From Gammaproteobacteria bacterium (GTDB lineage: Bacteria > Pseudomonadota > Gammaproteobacteria > Xanthomonadales > Xanthomonadaceae): a stretch of 19,924 nucleotides of DNA. The stretch covers positions 1-19,924 of the forward strand of contig JAPLSI010000165.1 of NCBI GenBank assembly GCA_026398715.1, given 5' to 3'. The notes beneath the pieces were generated by a model. It saw only the letters and a list, made by a program, of their open reading frames with translations. It did not search any database and was not told the origin of the DNA. How positions within the stretch are numbered: position 1 is the stretch's first letter; every line of letters starts with the position of its first letter. Below, in pieces: positions 11,922 to 19,665 of this stretch. Position numbers and translations under genes: made by a program.

Positions 11922-13511
11922 GTGAACCCTGCCTTCATGCTGGCCTTGCTGCTTTTGCTGGGCAGTGGCGCGGCGGCGGCGCGGTCTTCGCTGGACGGCA
12001 ACGCCCTGCAGCGCGGCAACGGGCCGGAGCCATCCACCCTGGATGCGCATCGCTGCCCCGAGGTGGCCTGCGGCAATATCCTGCGCGACCTGTATGAAGG
12101 CCTGGTGGCGGAAGACGCCCGCGGCCGGGTCATCCCGGGCATGGCCGAACGCTGGGAGGTGTCCGGCGATGGTCGCCAGTGGACCTTCCACCTTCGCCCC
12201 GGCTTGCGCTGGAGCAACGGCCGGGCCTTGACGGCCGGCCAGGTCGTCGCCAGTTTTCGTCGAGCATTCCAACCTGCCACGGCAGCGCCCTTCGCGGTGC
12301 ACTTCGACGCGATCGAGAATGCAACCCGCGTCCTGCGCGGCGAAGCAGCGCCCAACTCGCTCGGCATCAGCGCGCCAGACGATCGCACCGTGGTCTTTCG
12401 CCTGGATCGCAGCGCCGCCTTGCCGCAGTTGCTGTTGCTGCCGATCGCCTACCCGGTATACCTGCCCGCCCTGCGCGAGTTTGGCGCGCAACACACGCGT
12501 CCGGGCAAGCTGGTCAGCAATGGCGCCTATCGGCTGGCGCAGTGGGCGCCGCAGGCGTCGGTGACGTTGCTGCGCAATCCAAGTTTTCGCGAAGCGCCTC
12601 CCATCGCGCGGATCGATTTCCTGGTGACGGAAGACGCCGCCAGTGAATTGCAGCGCTTCCAGGCCGGCGGCCTGCACATCACCGAGACCGTGCCCCCGCA
12701 GCCGCTGCCGCAATTGCGCAAGCGCTTCGGCACGCAACTGCGCATCAGTCCCTACCTGGGGTCGATGTGGCTCGGGTTGAACCTGACGCAGCCGCCACTG
12801 CGCGGCAATGCGCCGTTGCGCGAGGCGCTGTCGCTGGCGATCGACCGCGACAAGCTCACGCGCTACATCACCGGCCTGGGCGAAACGCCTGCCTATGGGG
12901 TCGTACCGCCAGGCGTGGCGGACTACTCACCCGCCGCCCTGCCCTGGTCGCGCAACACGCAGGCCGCGCGCGAAGCGCTGGCGCGGCAACGCTACCGCGC
13001 GGCCGGTTACTCGGATGCGCGGCCGCTGCAAATCGAACTTCGCTACAACACCTCCACGCCGCACCGCCGCCTGAACCTGGCCGTGGCGGCCATGTGGCGC
13101 GAGGTGCTGGGTGCGCGTGTCACTTTGCGCAACGAGGAATGGAAAGTGTTCGTCGGCAATCGCAAGCAACGGGTGATCACCCAGGCCTTTCGCGGCGGCT
13201 GGATCGCCGACGTGAACGATGCGCGCAACTTCCTGGCGAACTTTGAATCCGGCAGCGTCACCAACTGGAGCGGCCTGGCCGACCCGGGATTCGATGCGTT
13301 GCTCAAGGCAGCCGACAACGCCCCGTCGCCTGCGCTTCGGTCCGCGGCATTGCGTCGCGCCGAAGCCCACTTGCTCGCGCAACATGCGCTGGTGCCGGTT
13401 TATTTCTACACGTCCAAGCACCTGGTTCGTCCCGAGGTACGCGGTTTCGAGGCCAATCCGCTGGACCATCACCCCAGTCGCTTCCTGTCGATCACGCCGG
13501 TGGCGCGATGA
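11922..13511 (+). CDS. Peptide-type ABC transporter substrate-binding protein (family 5)
   Basis: 529 residues from GTG 11922 (ATG 11937 is an alternative that keeps part of the signal peptide). The hydrophobic export signal MLALLLLLGSGAAAA is followed by the mature family-5 fold (OppA/DppA type): LQRGNGPEPSTLDAHRCPEVACGNILRDLYEGLV near the N-terminus, the AERWEVSGDGRQWTFHLRPGLRWSNG block, and GLNLTQPPLRGNAPLREALSLAIDRDKL in the middle. It binds oligopeptides or similar ligands in the periplasm and delivers them to the permease. No lipobox is seen, so it should be a soluble periplasmic protein. The stop overlaps the permease start (ATGA at 13508). Ligand unknown. Confidence 0.9.
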   Translation: MNPAFMLALLLLLGSGAAAARSSLDGNALQRGNGPEPSTLDAHRCPEVACGNILRDLYEGLVAEDARGRVIPGMAERWEVSGDGRQWTFHLRPGLRWSNGRALTAGQVVASFRRAFQPATAAPFAVHFDAIENATRVLRGEAAPNSLGISAPDDRTVVFRLDRSAALPQLLLLPIAYPVYLPALREFGAQHTRPGKLVSNGAYRLAQWAPQASVTLLRNPSFREAPPIARIDFLVTEDAASELQRFQAGGLHITETVPPQPLPQLRKRFGTQLRISPYLGSMWLGLNLTQPPLRGNAPLREALSLAIDRDKLTRYITGLGETPAYGVVPPGVADYSPAALPWSRNTQAAREALARQRYRAAGYSDARPLQIELRYNTSTPHRRLNLAVAAMWREVLGARVTLRNEEWKVFVGNRKQRVITQAFRGGWIADVNDARNFLANFESGSVTNWSGLADPGFDALLKAADNAPSPALRSAALRRAEAHLLAQHALVPVYFYTSKHLVRPEVRGFEANPLDHHPSRFLSITPVAR

Positions 13512-14428
13512 AGTTCTGGCTGGCGCGCATCGGCGAGGCCGTGCTGACGCTGTGGCTGTTGGCGACGCTGTGCTTCTTCCTGCTGCGGGCAGCGCCGGGT
13601 GGGCCCTTCGATTCGGAAAAATCGGCGCCCCCGGAAGTACAGGCCGCCATCGAGGCGCAGTACCACTTCGACCAGCCGCTGCTGTCGCAGTACGGGCATT
13701 GGCTGGGCGACGTGGTGCGCGGCAAGCTGGGGCCCTCCTTCCAGTACCCCGACTACAGCGTCAACGAACTGATTGCCGCGAGCCTTCCGGTGTCATTGCT
13801 CAACGGCGGCCTCGCCCTCTTGCTCGCCTTGCTGATCGGCCTGCCCTTGGGCGTGTGGGCGGCGTTGCACTCGGGCAGCTGGACCGACCGCGTGCTGATG
13901 CTGGGCGCCAGCCTGGGCCTGGCGATGCCGAAATTCGTGGTGGCGCCGCTGCTGATCCTGCTGTTCGCGGTATCGCTGCAATGGCTGCCCGCAGGCGGCT
14001 GGGACGGCAGTTGGCGCAGCGTGATCCTTCCGGTCATCGCGTTGTCGCTGCCCAACCTCGCTTACTGCGCGCGGCTCACGCGGGCGAGCCTGCTGGAAGT
14101 ATTGGGCGCGGACTACCTGCAGGCCGCGCGCGGCCGCGGCCTGTCGGAAACGCGGCTGTTGTTCGCGCATGCGCTGCGGCCCGGATTGCTGCCGGTGGTC
14201 GCCTGGTTGTCGCCCGCCCTGATCAACGTGGTGAGCGGGTCGGCCGTGGTCGAGCAGGTCTTCGGCATTCCCGGCGTGGGTCGCTACTTCGTGCAGGGCG
14301 CGCTGAATCGCGACTACACCCTGGTGCTGGGGGTGGTGCTGGTCATCGGCGCGGCCATCGTCGTCATCAATGCGCTGGTCGATGCGCTGCGATCGCAGCT
14401 TGATCCGCGCCTGCGGGATTCGGGCTGA
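13508..14428 (+). CDS. ABC transporter permease, OppB/DppB type
   Basis: 306 residues of inner-membrane protein: an N-terminal helix (about 9-28) with the OppB-type start, periplasmic loop, then five further helices. The ATPase-docking EAA loop is DYLQAARGRGLSETRLLFAHALRP (about 202-225), complete with the conserved glycine. The C-terminal signature VVEQVFGIPGVGRYFVQGALNRDY is typical of OppB. It is translationally coupled to the binding protein. The expected partners (an OppC-type permease and one or two ATPases) do not follow: the next gene, 3 bp later, is an acetyltransferase. Confidence 0.93.
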   Translation: MKFWLARIGEAVLTLWLLATLCFFLLRAAPGGPFDSEKSAPPEVQAAIEAQYHFDQPLLSQYGHWLGDVVRGKLGPSFQYPDYSVNELIAASLPVSLLNGGLALLLALLIGLPLGVWAALHSGSWTDRVLMLGASLGLAMPKFVVAPLLILLFAVSLQWLPAGGWDGSWRSVILPVIALSLPNLAYCARLTRASLLEVLGADYLQAARGRGLSETRLLFAHALRPGLLPVVAWLSPALINVVSGSAVVEQVFGIPGVGRYFVQGALNRDYTLVLGVVLVIGAAIVVINALVDALRSQLDPRLRDSG

Positions 14429-14431
14429 AGG

Positions 14432-14935
14432 ATGCCGGTGATGCCGAAGGTGGAAATCCGCGATGCCAACGAGGCCGATTTCGGGGCCATCCTCGCGCTG
14501 AACGATGCCGAGGTCCAACAGACCAGCGCGATGGATCTGCCGCGACTGCAACACCTGCACGCCCTGTCCGGCTACCACAAGGTTGCGCTGGTGGACGGGC
14601 GCGTCGGCGCCTTCCTGTTGGCGATGCCATCGGGTGCGCCCTATGCCAACGACAATTTCCAATGGTTTAGCGAACACGTCGGCGACTTCATGTACGTCGA
14701 TCGCATCGTGGTGGGCTCGGAATTCGCGGGGCTGGGAATCGGCAGCGCGCTGTACCGGGATCTGTTTTCTGAAACCCGGGCACGCGGCCTGTCGAAGGTT
14801 ACCTGCGAATACAACATTGAACCGCCCAATCCCGCGTCCCGCGCCTTCCACGACAAGTTCGGATTCCACGAGCTTGGAACGCAATGGGTGGCCGGCGGCA
14901 GCAAGCGGGTTTCGCTGCAGGCCGCCACGATCTAG
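14432..14935 (+). CDS. GNAT-family N-acetyltransferase
   Basis: 167 residues from ATG 14432. ATG 14441 (164 residues) is at least as likely, because the AAGGA around 14428-14432 is then properly spaced. Acetyl-CoA binding motif A is VDRIVVGSEFAGLGIGSALYRDL (89-111, with the Q/RxxGxG/A-type loop as EFAGLGIG), and motif B is PPNPASRAFHDKFGFHELG (131-149). It is cytoplasmic with the substrate unknown. It begins 3 bp after the permease stop, so it is almost surely on the same message; a functional link, such as acetylating an imported compound, is speculation. Confidence 0.88.
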   Translation: MPVMPKVEIRDANEADFGAILALNDAEVQQTSAMDLPRLQHLHALSGYHKVALVDGRVGAFLLAMPSGAPYANDNFQWFSEHVGDFMYVDRIVVGSEFAGLGIGSALYRDLFSETRARGLSKVTCEYNIEPPNPASRAFHDKFGFHELGTQWVAGGSKRVSLQAATI

Positions 14936-14972
14936 ACTGGCTGCCTTCGTCGAAAACCAACCGAGGCCCCGG

Positions 14973-15449
14973 ATGAAACTCGCCCCCATTTTCCTGCTGC
15001 TGGCTTCACTCGTTTTCGCCGGCCCGGCCTTTGCCAATGACGCCGGCAGGGATGAAGCCGCGAAATTGCTCGACGTGCTGGATATGCAGGCGACCATGGA
15101 CCAGGCGGTCGTGATGTCGCTGGAAAGCCAGCTGAAGGCCAATCCGCAGCTCGTACCGTACAAGGAAGTGATGCTCGGCTTCCTGCGCAAGCACATGAGC
15201 TACGAGTCGCTGAAGGCGGAGCTGGTCGAACTGTACGCGGGCGAATTCACCGCCGCCGAGTTGAAGGAAGCGCGGATGTTCTACTCATCGGCCACCGGCA
15301 AGAAATTCATCGCCAGCATGCCGCGGATGATGGAGCTGGGCGCCACGATCGGCAGCAAGCAGGTCGAGAAAAACCTGCCGGAACTGCAAACGCTGATGCA
15401 GGAAGAGACCGCGCGCCTGCAGCAGTCGCAGCCAGCGCCCAATCCCTGA
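14973..15449 (+). CDS. Exported DUF2059 protein
   Basis: 158 residues with a clear signal peptide (MKLAPIFLLLASLVFAGPAFA, cleavage about 21/22). The mature part is helical and matches the DUF2059 pattern (a paired-helix domain about 85-145, ELYAGEFTAAELKEARMFYSSATGKKFIASMPRM), ending in a short Gln/Pro-rich tail. GAGG six bases upstream supports the start. Family function is unknown. It sits 37 bp after the acetyltransferase and is convergent with engB, 17 bp apart. Confidence 0.85.
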   Translation: MKLAPIFLLLASLVFAGPAFANDAGRDEAAKLLDVLDMQATMDQAVVMSLESQLKANPQLVPYKEVMLGFLRKHMSYESLKAELVELYAGEFTAAELKEARMFYSSATGKKFIASMPRMMELGATIGSKQVEKNLPELQTLMQEETARLQQSQPAPNP

Positions 15450-15466
15450 CGATACCCGCCCGGGAT

Positions 15467-16054
15467 TCAGGCATTCAGCCACTTGGTGACGACGGCGCGG
15501 GCTTCGTCGATGCCCAGCTTGGTCTCGCTCGAGAACAATTGCACGCTGGCGATCGGGCCGAGTTCCTTGCGCACGGCCAGCAGGGTATTGCCCTGGGCGC
15601 CGCGGCTCAATTTGTCGGCCTTGGTCAGCAGGCAATGCGCGGGCAGGCCGCGCGAGCGCGCGTAGTCGAGCATCTTCAGGTCGAACTCGCGCAGCGGATG
15701 GCGGATATCCATCACGATCACCAGTCCGACCAGCGCCATGCGGTTCTGGAAGAAGCCGTTGATGAACTCCTGCCAGTGCGCCTTAAGGCCCAGCGGCACC
15801 TTGGCGTAGCCGTAACCGGGCAGGTCGACCAGATAGCGGTCGGGCACGACCTCGAAGTACACCAGTTGCTGGGTGCGGCCCGGCGTCTTGGATGTCTTGG
15901 CCAGGCGATGCTGGTTGCACAAGGCGTTAAGGGCGCTGGACTTGCCGGCATTGGACCGCCCGGCAAAAGCCACTTCGCGGCCGGTATCGGCGGGCAGCTG
16001 GTGGGGAAGGTGTGCGGCCAGTTTGTAGCTGGCGCTGGCTAGGAAGTTCGACAT
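15467..16054 (-). CDS. engB: Ribosome-biogenesis GTPase EngB (YihA/YsxC)
   Basis: 195 residues. Essential small GTPase needed for late large-subunit assembly in the family. G1 is GRSNAGKSS (32-40), G2 lies in the T-rich loop (TSKTPGRTQ, 54-62), G3 is DLPGYGYA (77-84), G4 is TKADK (144-148) and G5 is SSE (175-177). All are intact and the length is standard. It is divergent from the cytochrome c4 gene, an arrangement I recall from Xanthomonadales. A conventional ribosome site is not obvious; GGCGGG immediately precedes the ATG. Confidence 0.96.
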   Translation of the reverse strand: MSNFLASASYKLAAHLPHQLPADTGREVAFAGRSNAGKSSALNALCNQHRLAKTSKTPGRTQQLVYFEVVPDRYLVDLPGYGYAKVPLGLKAHWQEFINGFFQNRMALVGLVIVMDIRHPLREFDLKMLDYARSRGLPAHCLLTKADKLSRGAQGNTLLAVRKELGPIASVQLFSSETKLGIDEARAVVTKWLNA

Positions 16055-16110
16055 CCCGCCATGTTACGCGAGCGCGGGCCGGGTTTTGGCCGTGTTTCGG
16101 CAGGCTTTCA

Positions 16111-16140
16111 TTGACCAGTCCGGGCCGTGGCTGGGATAAT
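16111..16140 (+). promoter_or_regulatory. Promoter of the cytochrome c4 gene
   Basis: TTGACC (16111-16116), an 18-base spacer, GATAAT (16135-16140). Each box matches the sigma-70 consensus at five of six positions. The expected start at about 16147 leaves a leader of about 65 bases before ATG 16212. Confidence 0.7.
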
Positions 16141-16211
16141 CGCCCGCTGTCCGGCGTCTCGCCGCGATCTTCCCCTATTCCATGCAATCCAAGCGTTTCC
16201 GGAGCTGGTCC

Positions 16212-17045
16212 ATGAAGTTTTTGCGCATCCTCGGTGTCGCCGCTGCTGTCCTGATGACGTCGGCCATGGCCAGCCAGGCTACCCGCCCCCAGCCCGCCAC
16301 CGGTCCGGCGCCCGCGCCGACGGCCCCGACAGCGGCTGAAGCCACCGCCGGCGCCACCACCGATGCCGCCGCTGCGGACACCGCCGTTGCCGCCATCCCG
16401 GCTCCGGTGGCCGTCGTCGCCGGCCCCGTGGTTCCGGGCAACGCCGAAACCGGCGCCACCAAGGCCGGCGCCTGCGCTGCCTGCCACGGCCTGGACGGCA
16501 ACTCCGCCAACGCCCTGTACCCCAAGCTCGCCGGCCAGCACGAGCAATACATCCGTCGCCAGCTGAAGCTGTTCAAGTCCGGCGAGCGCGAGAACCCCAT
16601 CATGCTGGGCATGTCCGCCGCGCTGACCGAGCAGGACATGCGCGACATCGGCGCCTACTTCGCCACCAAGCGCGCAACCGCCGGCGTTGCCGACGACACC
16701 GTCATCGCGGCCGGCCCGAACGCCGACAAGAAGTTCTATCAGGTCGGCGAGAAGATCTTCCGCGCCGGCAAGCCCATCGCCGGCGTCCCCGCCTGCGCCT
16801 CCTGCCACGGCCCGACCGGCCGCGGCAACCCGGGTCCGTCCTATCCGTCCCTGGGCGGCCAGCATTCCAGCTACACCGTGGCGCGCCTGCAGTTCTTCCG
16901 CGATGGCGGCGTCTGGGGCAAGGAAGCCAATGCCAATGTCGTGATGAGCCAGGCCGTGAAGGGCCTGACCGACGAAGAGATCCAGGGCCTGGCCACCTAT
17001 GTCGAAGGCTTGCACGCGGCCAACGCGACGGCGAAGTCCGAGTAG
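16212..17045 (+). CDS. Diheme cytochrome c4
   Basis: 277 residues from ATG 16212, chosen because GGAG (16201-16204) is well placed; an in-frame ATG at 16182 lacks a site and would add ten polar residues before the signal peptide. The signal peptide is MKFLRILGVAAAVLMTSAMA. Residues about 22-75 are Ala/Pro/Thr-rich and unstructured. Two class I heme domains follow, with CAACH (88-92) and CASCH (195-199). Axial methionines are likely M131 or M134 in PIMLGM and M245 in NVVMSQ. In the family it carries electrons in the periplasm to terminal oxidases. It has its own promoter and is followed by a terminator-like hairpin before dsbA. Confidence 0.93.
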   Translation: MKFLRILGVAAAVLMTSAMASQATRPQPATGPAPAPTAPTAAEATAGATTDAAAADTAVAAIPAPVAVVAGPVVPGNAETGATKAGACAACHGLDGNSANALYPKLAGQHEQYIRRQLKLFKSGERENPIMLGMSAALTEQDMRDIGAYFATKRATAGVADDTVIAAGPNADKKFYQVGEKIFRAGKPIAGVPACASCHGPTGRGNPGPSYPSLGGQHSSYTVARLQFFRDGGVWGKEANANVVMSQAVKGLTDEEIQGLATYVEGLHAANATAKSE

Positions 17046-17087
17046 GAACTTCACCCGTTCGTTCGGGTCCCATAGCGATCATTCAGC

Positions 17088-17116
17088 AAGCCGAAGGCAT
17101 GGTGTCTTCGGCTTTT
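17088..17116 (+). terminator. Intrinsic terminator-like hairpin between cytochrome c4 and dsbA
   Basis: AAGCCGAAG (17088-17096), a 9-base loop, CTTCGGCTT (17106-17114), and a T-run (17113-17116) with more Ts soon after (17120-17122). The 9 bp stem is perfect. It ends about 25 bp before the dsbA ATG, so it may act as a partial terminator or attenuator for dsbA. Confidence 0.7.
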
Positions 17117-17140
17117 GCATTTGTCACCGGAGATAAGCCC

Positions 17141-18013
17141 ATGTTCCGCCGCCTTTTGGCCCCTGCGATCCTGTTGGCCTCGTTGTCTGCCTGCTCCCAG
17201 CCCGCCACGCCGCCTGCGGCCGATGCAACGGCGACGCCGGCGGCCGCCCCCGCGACGGAAGCGCCGGCCGCCGCAGCAGCGCCTGCGCCCGCCACCGACG
17301 CCCCGGCACCGGCTGAAGGCGCGACCCCGCCGGCCACGGCCGAAGCCGCCACGCCGCCCGCCGCGCCGGATCCGAATGCGCCCGGGCCGCGCGTCGGCAC
17401 CGACTACGAAGCCATCGCCGTGCCGCAGCCGACCTGGGGTGCGAGCGATGGCAAGATCGAACTGGCCGAAGTCTTCAGCTACCAGTGCGTGCATTGCGCC
17501 GAGTTCCAGCCGCTGGTCACGCAGTACACCAGCAAGCTGCCGGCCGACGTGCGTTGGGAATACGTGCCGGCCGTTTTCGGCGGTAGCTGGAATGATTTCG
17601 CGCGCGCCTACTTCGCCGCCGACGTGATGGGCGTGCAGAAGCGCACGCACGAGGCCGTCTTCAACGGCGTGTTCATCGAGCAGAAGATCAAGACCGGCAA
17701 GCCGGAAGAAATCGCCGACCTGTACGCCGGCCTCGGCGTGGACCGCACGAAGTTCCTGGCCACGATGAGCAGCTTCGGCGTCACCGCCAAGCTCAATCGC
17801 GCCAAGCAGTTTGGCTTGCGCACCGGCGTCACAGGTACGCCGACCCTCATCATCAACGGCAAGTGGCGCGTCAACGTGACCGCCGACCGGGGCTTCAAGG
17901 GCATGCTGGAAACCGCCAACTACCTGATCCAGAAAGAACGCGCGGCATCCGCCAGCGGTGCCAGCCCGGCCACTGGTCCCGCCATCGCCGCAAGCAGCCC
18001 CACCGGGCGCTGA
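17141..18013 (+). CDS. dsbA: DsbA-type thiol:disulfide interchange lipoprotein
   Basis: 290 residues. The start at 17141 has GGAGA seven bases upstream. A type II signal with lipobox L-S-A-C18 predicts lipid anchoring. Residues about 21-82 are an Ala/Pro/Thr spacer. The thioredoxin fold has its active site at SYQCVHCAEF (C116-V-H-C119), a helical insertion (about 165-225), and the cis-proline loop TGTPTLIING (P234). DsbA introduces disulfides into exported proteins. E. coli DsbA has CPHC and no anchor; CVHC keeps the destabilising histidine, so an oxidase role is likely. The C-terminal tail is again low complexity (ASASGASPATGP). It may rely on readthrough from the cytochrome promoter, as no good promoter is seen between them. 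Confidence 0.9.
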   Translation: MFRRLLAPAILLASLSACSQPATPPAADATATPAAAPATEAPAAAAAPAPATDAPAPAEGATPPATAEAATPPAAPDPNAPGPRVGTDYEAIAVPQPTWGASDGKIELAEVFSYQCVHCAEFQPLVTQYTSKLPADVRWEYVPAVFGGSWNDFARAYFAADVMGVQKRTHEAVFNGVFIEQKIKTGKPEEIADLYAGLGVDRTKFLATMSSFGVTAKLNRAKQFGLRTGVTGTPTLIINGKWRVNVTADRGFKGMLETANYLIQKERAASASGASPATGPAIAASSPTGR

Positions 18014-18033
18014 TACCGACACCACCGAGGCCA

Positions 18034-18678
18034 ATGCCACAGATTCCCCCCGCCGCCCCGCTCCGCCTGCTCAGCTGCAACATCCAGGCAGGCTCGAGCA
18101 CGCGCGCGTACCGGGAATACGTGACCCGTAGCTGGTCGCACGTCTTGCATGCGGGCAAGCGCGCCAACCTCGACAGCCTGGCCGAATTGTTTTCGCCCTA
18201 CGACGTGGTGGGCCTGCAGGAAAGCGACCCGGGCAGCATGCGCTCGGGCTTCGACAACCAGAGCGACTACCTGGCCGAGCGCGGCCAGTTTCCGTTCGTC
18301 AGCCACCAGTCCAACCGGCGCATCTCGCGCATCGCCGGCAGCGGCAATGCGATGCTCAGCCGGCTGGAGCCGACCGAGCTGCTCGACTACGCGCTGCCCG
18401 GCCGCGTTGCCGGCCGCGGCGTCTTGCTGTCGCGATTCGGCACGGGCAACCTGATGGGCGACTTCAACTGCGACCCGGACGCGGCCGAAATGCGCATGCT
18501 GTACAAGCGCACGCGCCTGACGCCGCCCGCGTTGTGCCTGCCCACCTTCCCCAGCTGGGCGCCCGAGCGCGCGCTGGACCATGTGCTGACCGCGGGCTTC
18601 GACGTCACCAACTACCGGGCGATGCCGGCTGCGGGGTCCGACCACCTGGCCGTGGCCGTGGAGCTGACGCCGCAGTAA
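18034..18678 (+). CDS. Endonuclease/exonuclease/phosphatase-fold protein, apparently internally shortened
   Basis: 214 residues from ATG 18034. Fold motifs in order: LLSCNIQAGS (N16), VVGLQESDPGS (E63), MGDFNCDPD (D143, N145), RALDHVL (D182, H183) and SDHLAV (D203, H204). The family normally has a strand ending in HL, roughly 35 residues before GDFN, that supplies a catalytic histidine (DNase I His134). Here GRGVLLSRFGTGN runs straight into LMGDFN, and there is no histidine at all between H91 and H183. I infer an in-frame deletion of some 35-40 residues. It may be inactive or altered. No signal peptide. It starts 20 bp after dsbA. Confidence 0.8.
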   Translation: MPQIPPAAPLRLLSCNIQAGSSTRAYREYVTRSWSHVLHAGKRANLDSLAELFSPYDVVGLQESDPGSMRSGFDNQSDYLAERGQFPFVSHQSNRRISRIAGSGNAMLSRLEPTELLDYALPGRVAGRGVLLSRFGTGNLMGDFNCDPDAAEMRMLYKRTRLTPPALCLPTFPSWAPERALDHVLTAGFDVTNYRAMPAAGSDHLAVAVELTPQ

Positions 18679-18680
18679 TT

Positions 18681-18733
18681 GCGGCAGCCGCTGCCGCGAT
18701 AGCCGCTGTCGCCGCAGCAATAAGTGCGGCTTT
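18681..18733 (+). terminator. Hairpin pair between the nuclease-fold gene and gspA
   Basis: GCGGCAG-CCG-CTGCCGC (18681-18697) comes 2 bp after the stop at 18678. GCCGCA (18711-18716) then pairs with TGCGGC (18725-18730) across an 8-base loop, followed by TTT. The second has the form of a weak intrinsic terminator. Both lie within the 71 bp before gspA. Confidence 0.4.
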
Positions 18734-18749
18734 GCCCTACCCTTGCACC

Positions 18750-19664
18750 ATGTACCTGAGCCACTACGGCCTCGCCGAAGCGCCCTTTGCCATTACGCCC
18801 GATCCGCGTTTCGTCTTTTTGAGCGAACGCCACCGGGATGCCTTGGCGCACCTGATGTACGGCATCGGCCAGGGCGGCAGCGGCGGATTCGTGCAACTCA
18901 CCGGCGAAGTGGGCACCGGCAAGACGACGCTATGCCGCCTAGTGCTGGAACAACTTCCCGACAACGTGCGTATCGCTCTGGTGCTGAACCCCAAGCAGAC
19001 GCCGCTGGAGTTGCTGGAAACCATCTGCGAAGAACTGCACGTGGTCGCGCCGACCAAACGGCGCAGCCTGAAGACGCAGATCGATGCCTTGAACGAATAC
19101 CTGTTGCAGGCGTATGCGCAGGATTTGCGGGTGGTGCTGATCGTTGACGAAGCGCAGGAACTCTCGCGCGAGTTGCTCGAACAGATTCGCCTGCTGACCA
19201 ATCTCGAAACGCCGACGCAAAAATTGTTACAGATCGTCCTTCTGGGCCAGCCGGAACTGCGCGAGACGCTGGCGCGACCGGCGCTGCGACAGTTGGCGCA
19301 GCGCATCACCGCGCGCTACCACCTCACGCCTTTGCAGCCCGGCGAAACAGGCGCCTATCTTCGCCATCGCATGACCGTCGCCGGCGCCAGCGCCTTTCCC
19401 TTCGATGATTCAGCCGTGCGCCGATTGCACCTGCTGTCCGGCGGCGTGCCGCGCCTGTTGAACGTGCTGGGCGAACGCGCGCTGCTGGCCGGCTACGTGC
19501 ACGGCCGGCAACGCATTGATGCCGCACTGATCGATGAAGCCGCTGCCGAAGTGCTGGCCAAGCGGCGCGAGGAAAATTCGGGCTGGCGGATATTGGGATG
19601 GACCCTCGTGCTGGCCGGCGCGGCGACATTGGGGCTGGCACTCTGGTCGCAGGGGATGATCTGA
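18750..19664 (+). CDS. gspA: GspA/ExeA-type AAA ATPase of type II secretion
   Basis: 304 residues. Begins MYLSHYGLAEAPFAITPDPRF, the standard ExeA-family opening. Walker A is GEVGTGKTT (52-60), Walker B is VVLIVDEAQ (128-136), and the sensor-like LLGQPELRETL (164-174) and QLAQRI follow. One C-terminal membrane helix spans about 283-299. It lacks the long periplasmic peptidoglycan-binding domain of Aeromonas ExeA, so it is a shorter form. With GspB it helps insert the secretin through the peptidoglycan in that system. It is followed 1 bp later by gspB, which settles the assignment against other ExeA-like ATPases. Confidence 0.88.
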   Translation: MYLSHYGLAEAPFAITPDPRFVFLSERHRDALAHLMYGIGQGGSGGFVQLTGEVGTGKTTLCRLVLEQLPDNVRIALVLNPKQTPLELLETICEELHVVAPTKRRSLKTQIDALNEYLLQAYAQDLRVVLIVDEAQELSRELLEQIRLLTNLETPTQKLLQIVLLGQPELRETLARPALRQLAQRITARYHLTPLQPGETGAYLRHRMTVAGASAFPFDDSAVRRLHLLSGGVPRLLNVLGERALLAGYVHGRQRIDAALIDEAAAEVLAKRREENSGWRILGWTLVLAGAATLGLALWSQGMI

Positions 19665-19665
19665 C

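Noticed and set aside
13793..15196. 467-codon minus-strand open frame opposite the permease, acetyltransferase and DUF2059 genes
   Set aside because: It runs antisense across three independently recognisable genes and has a Gln/His/Arg-rich composition.
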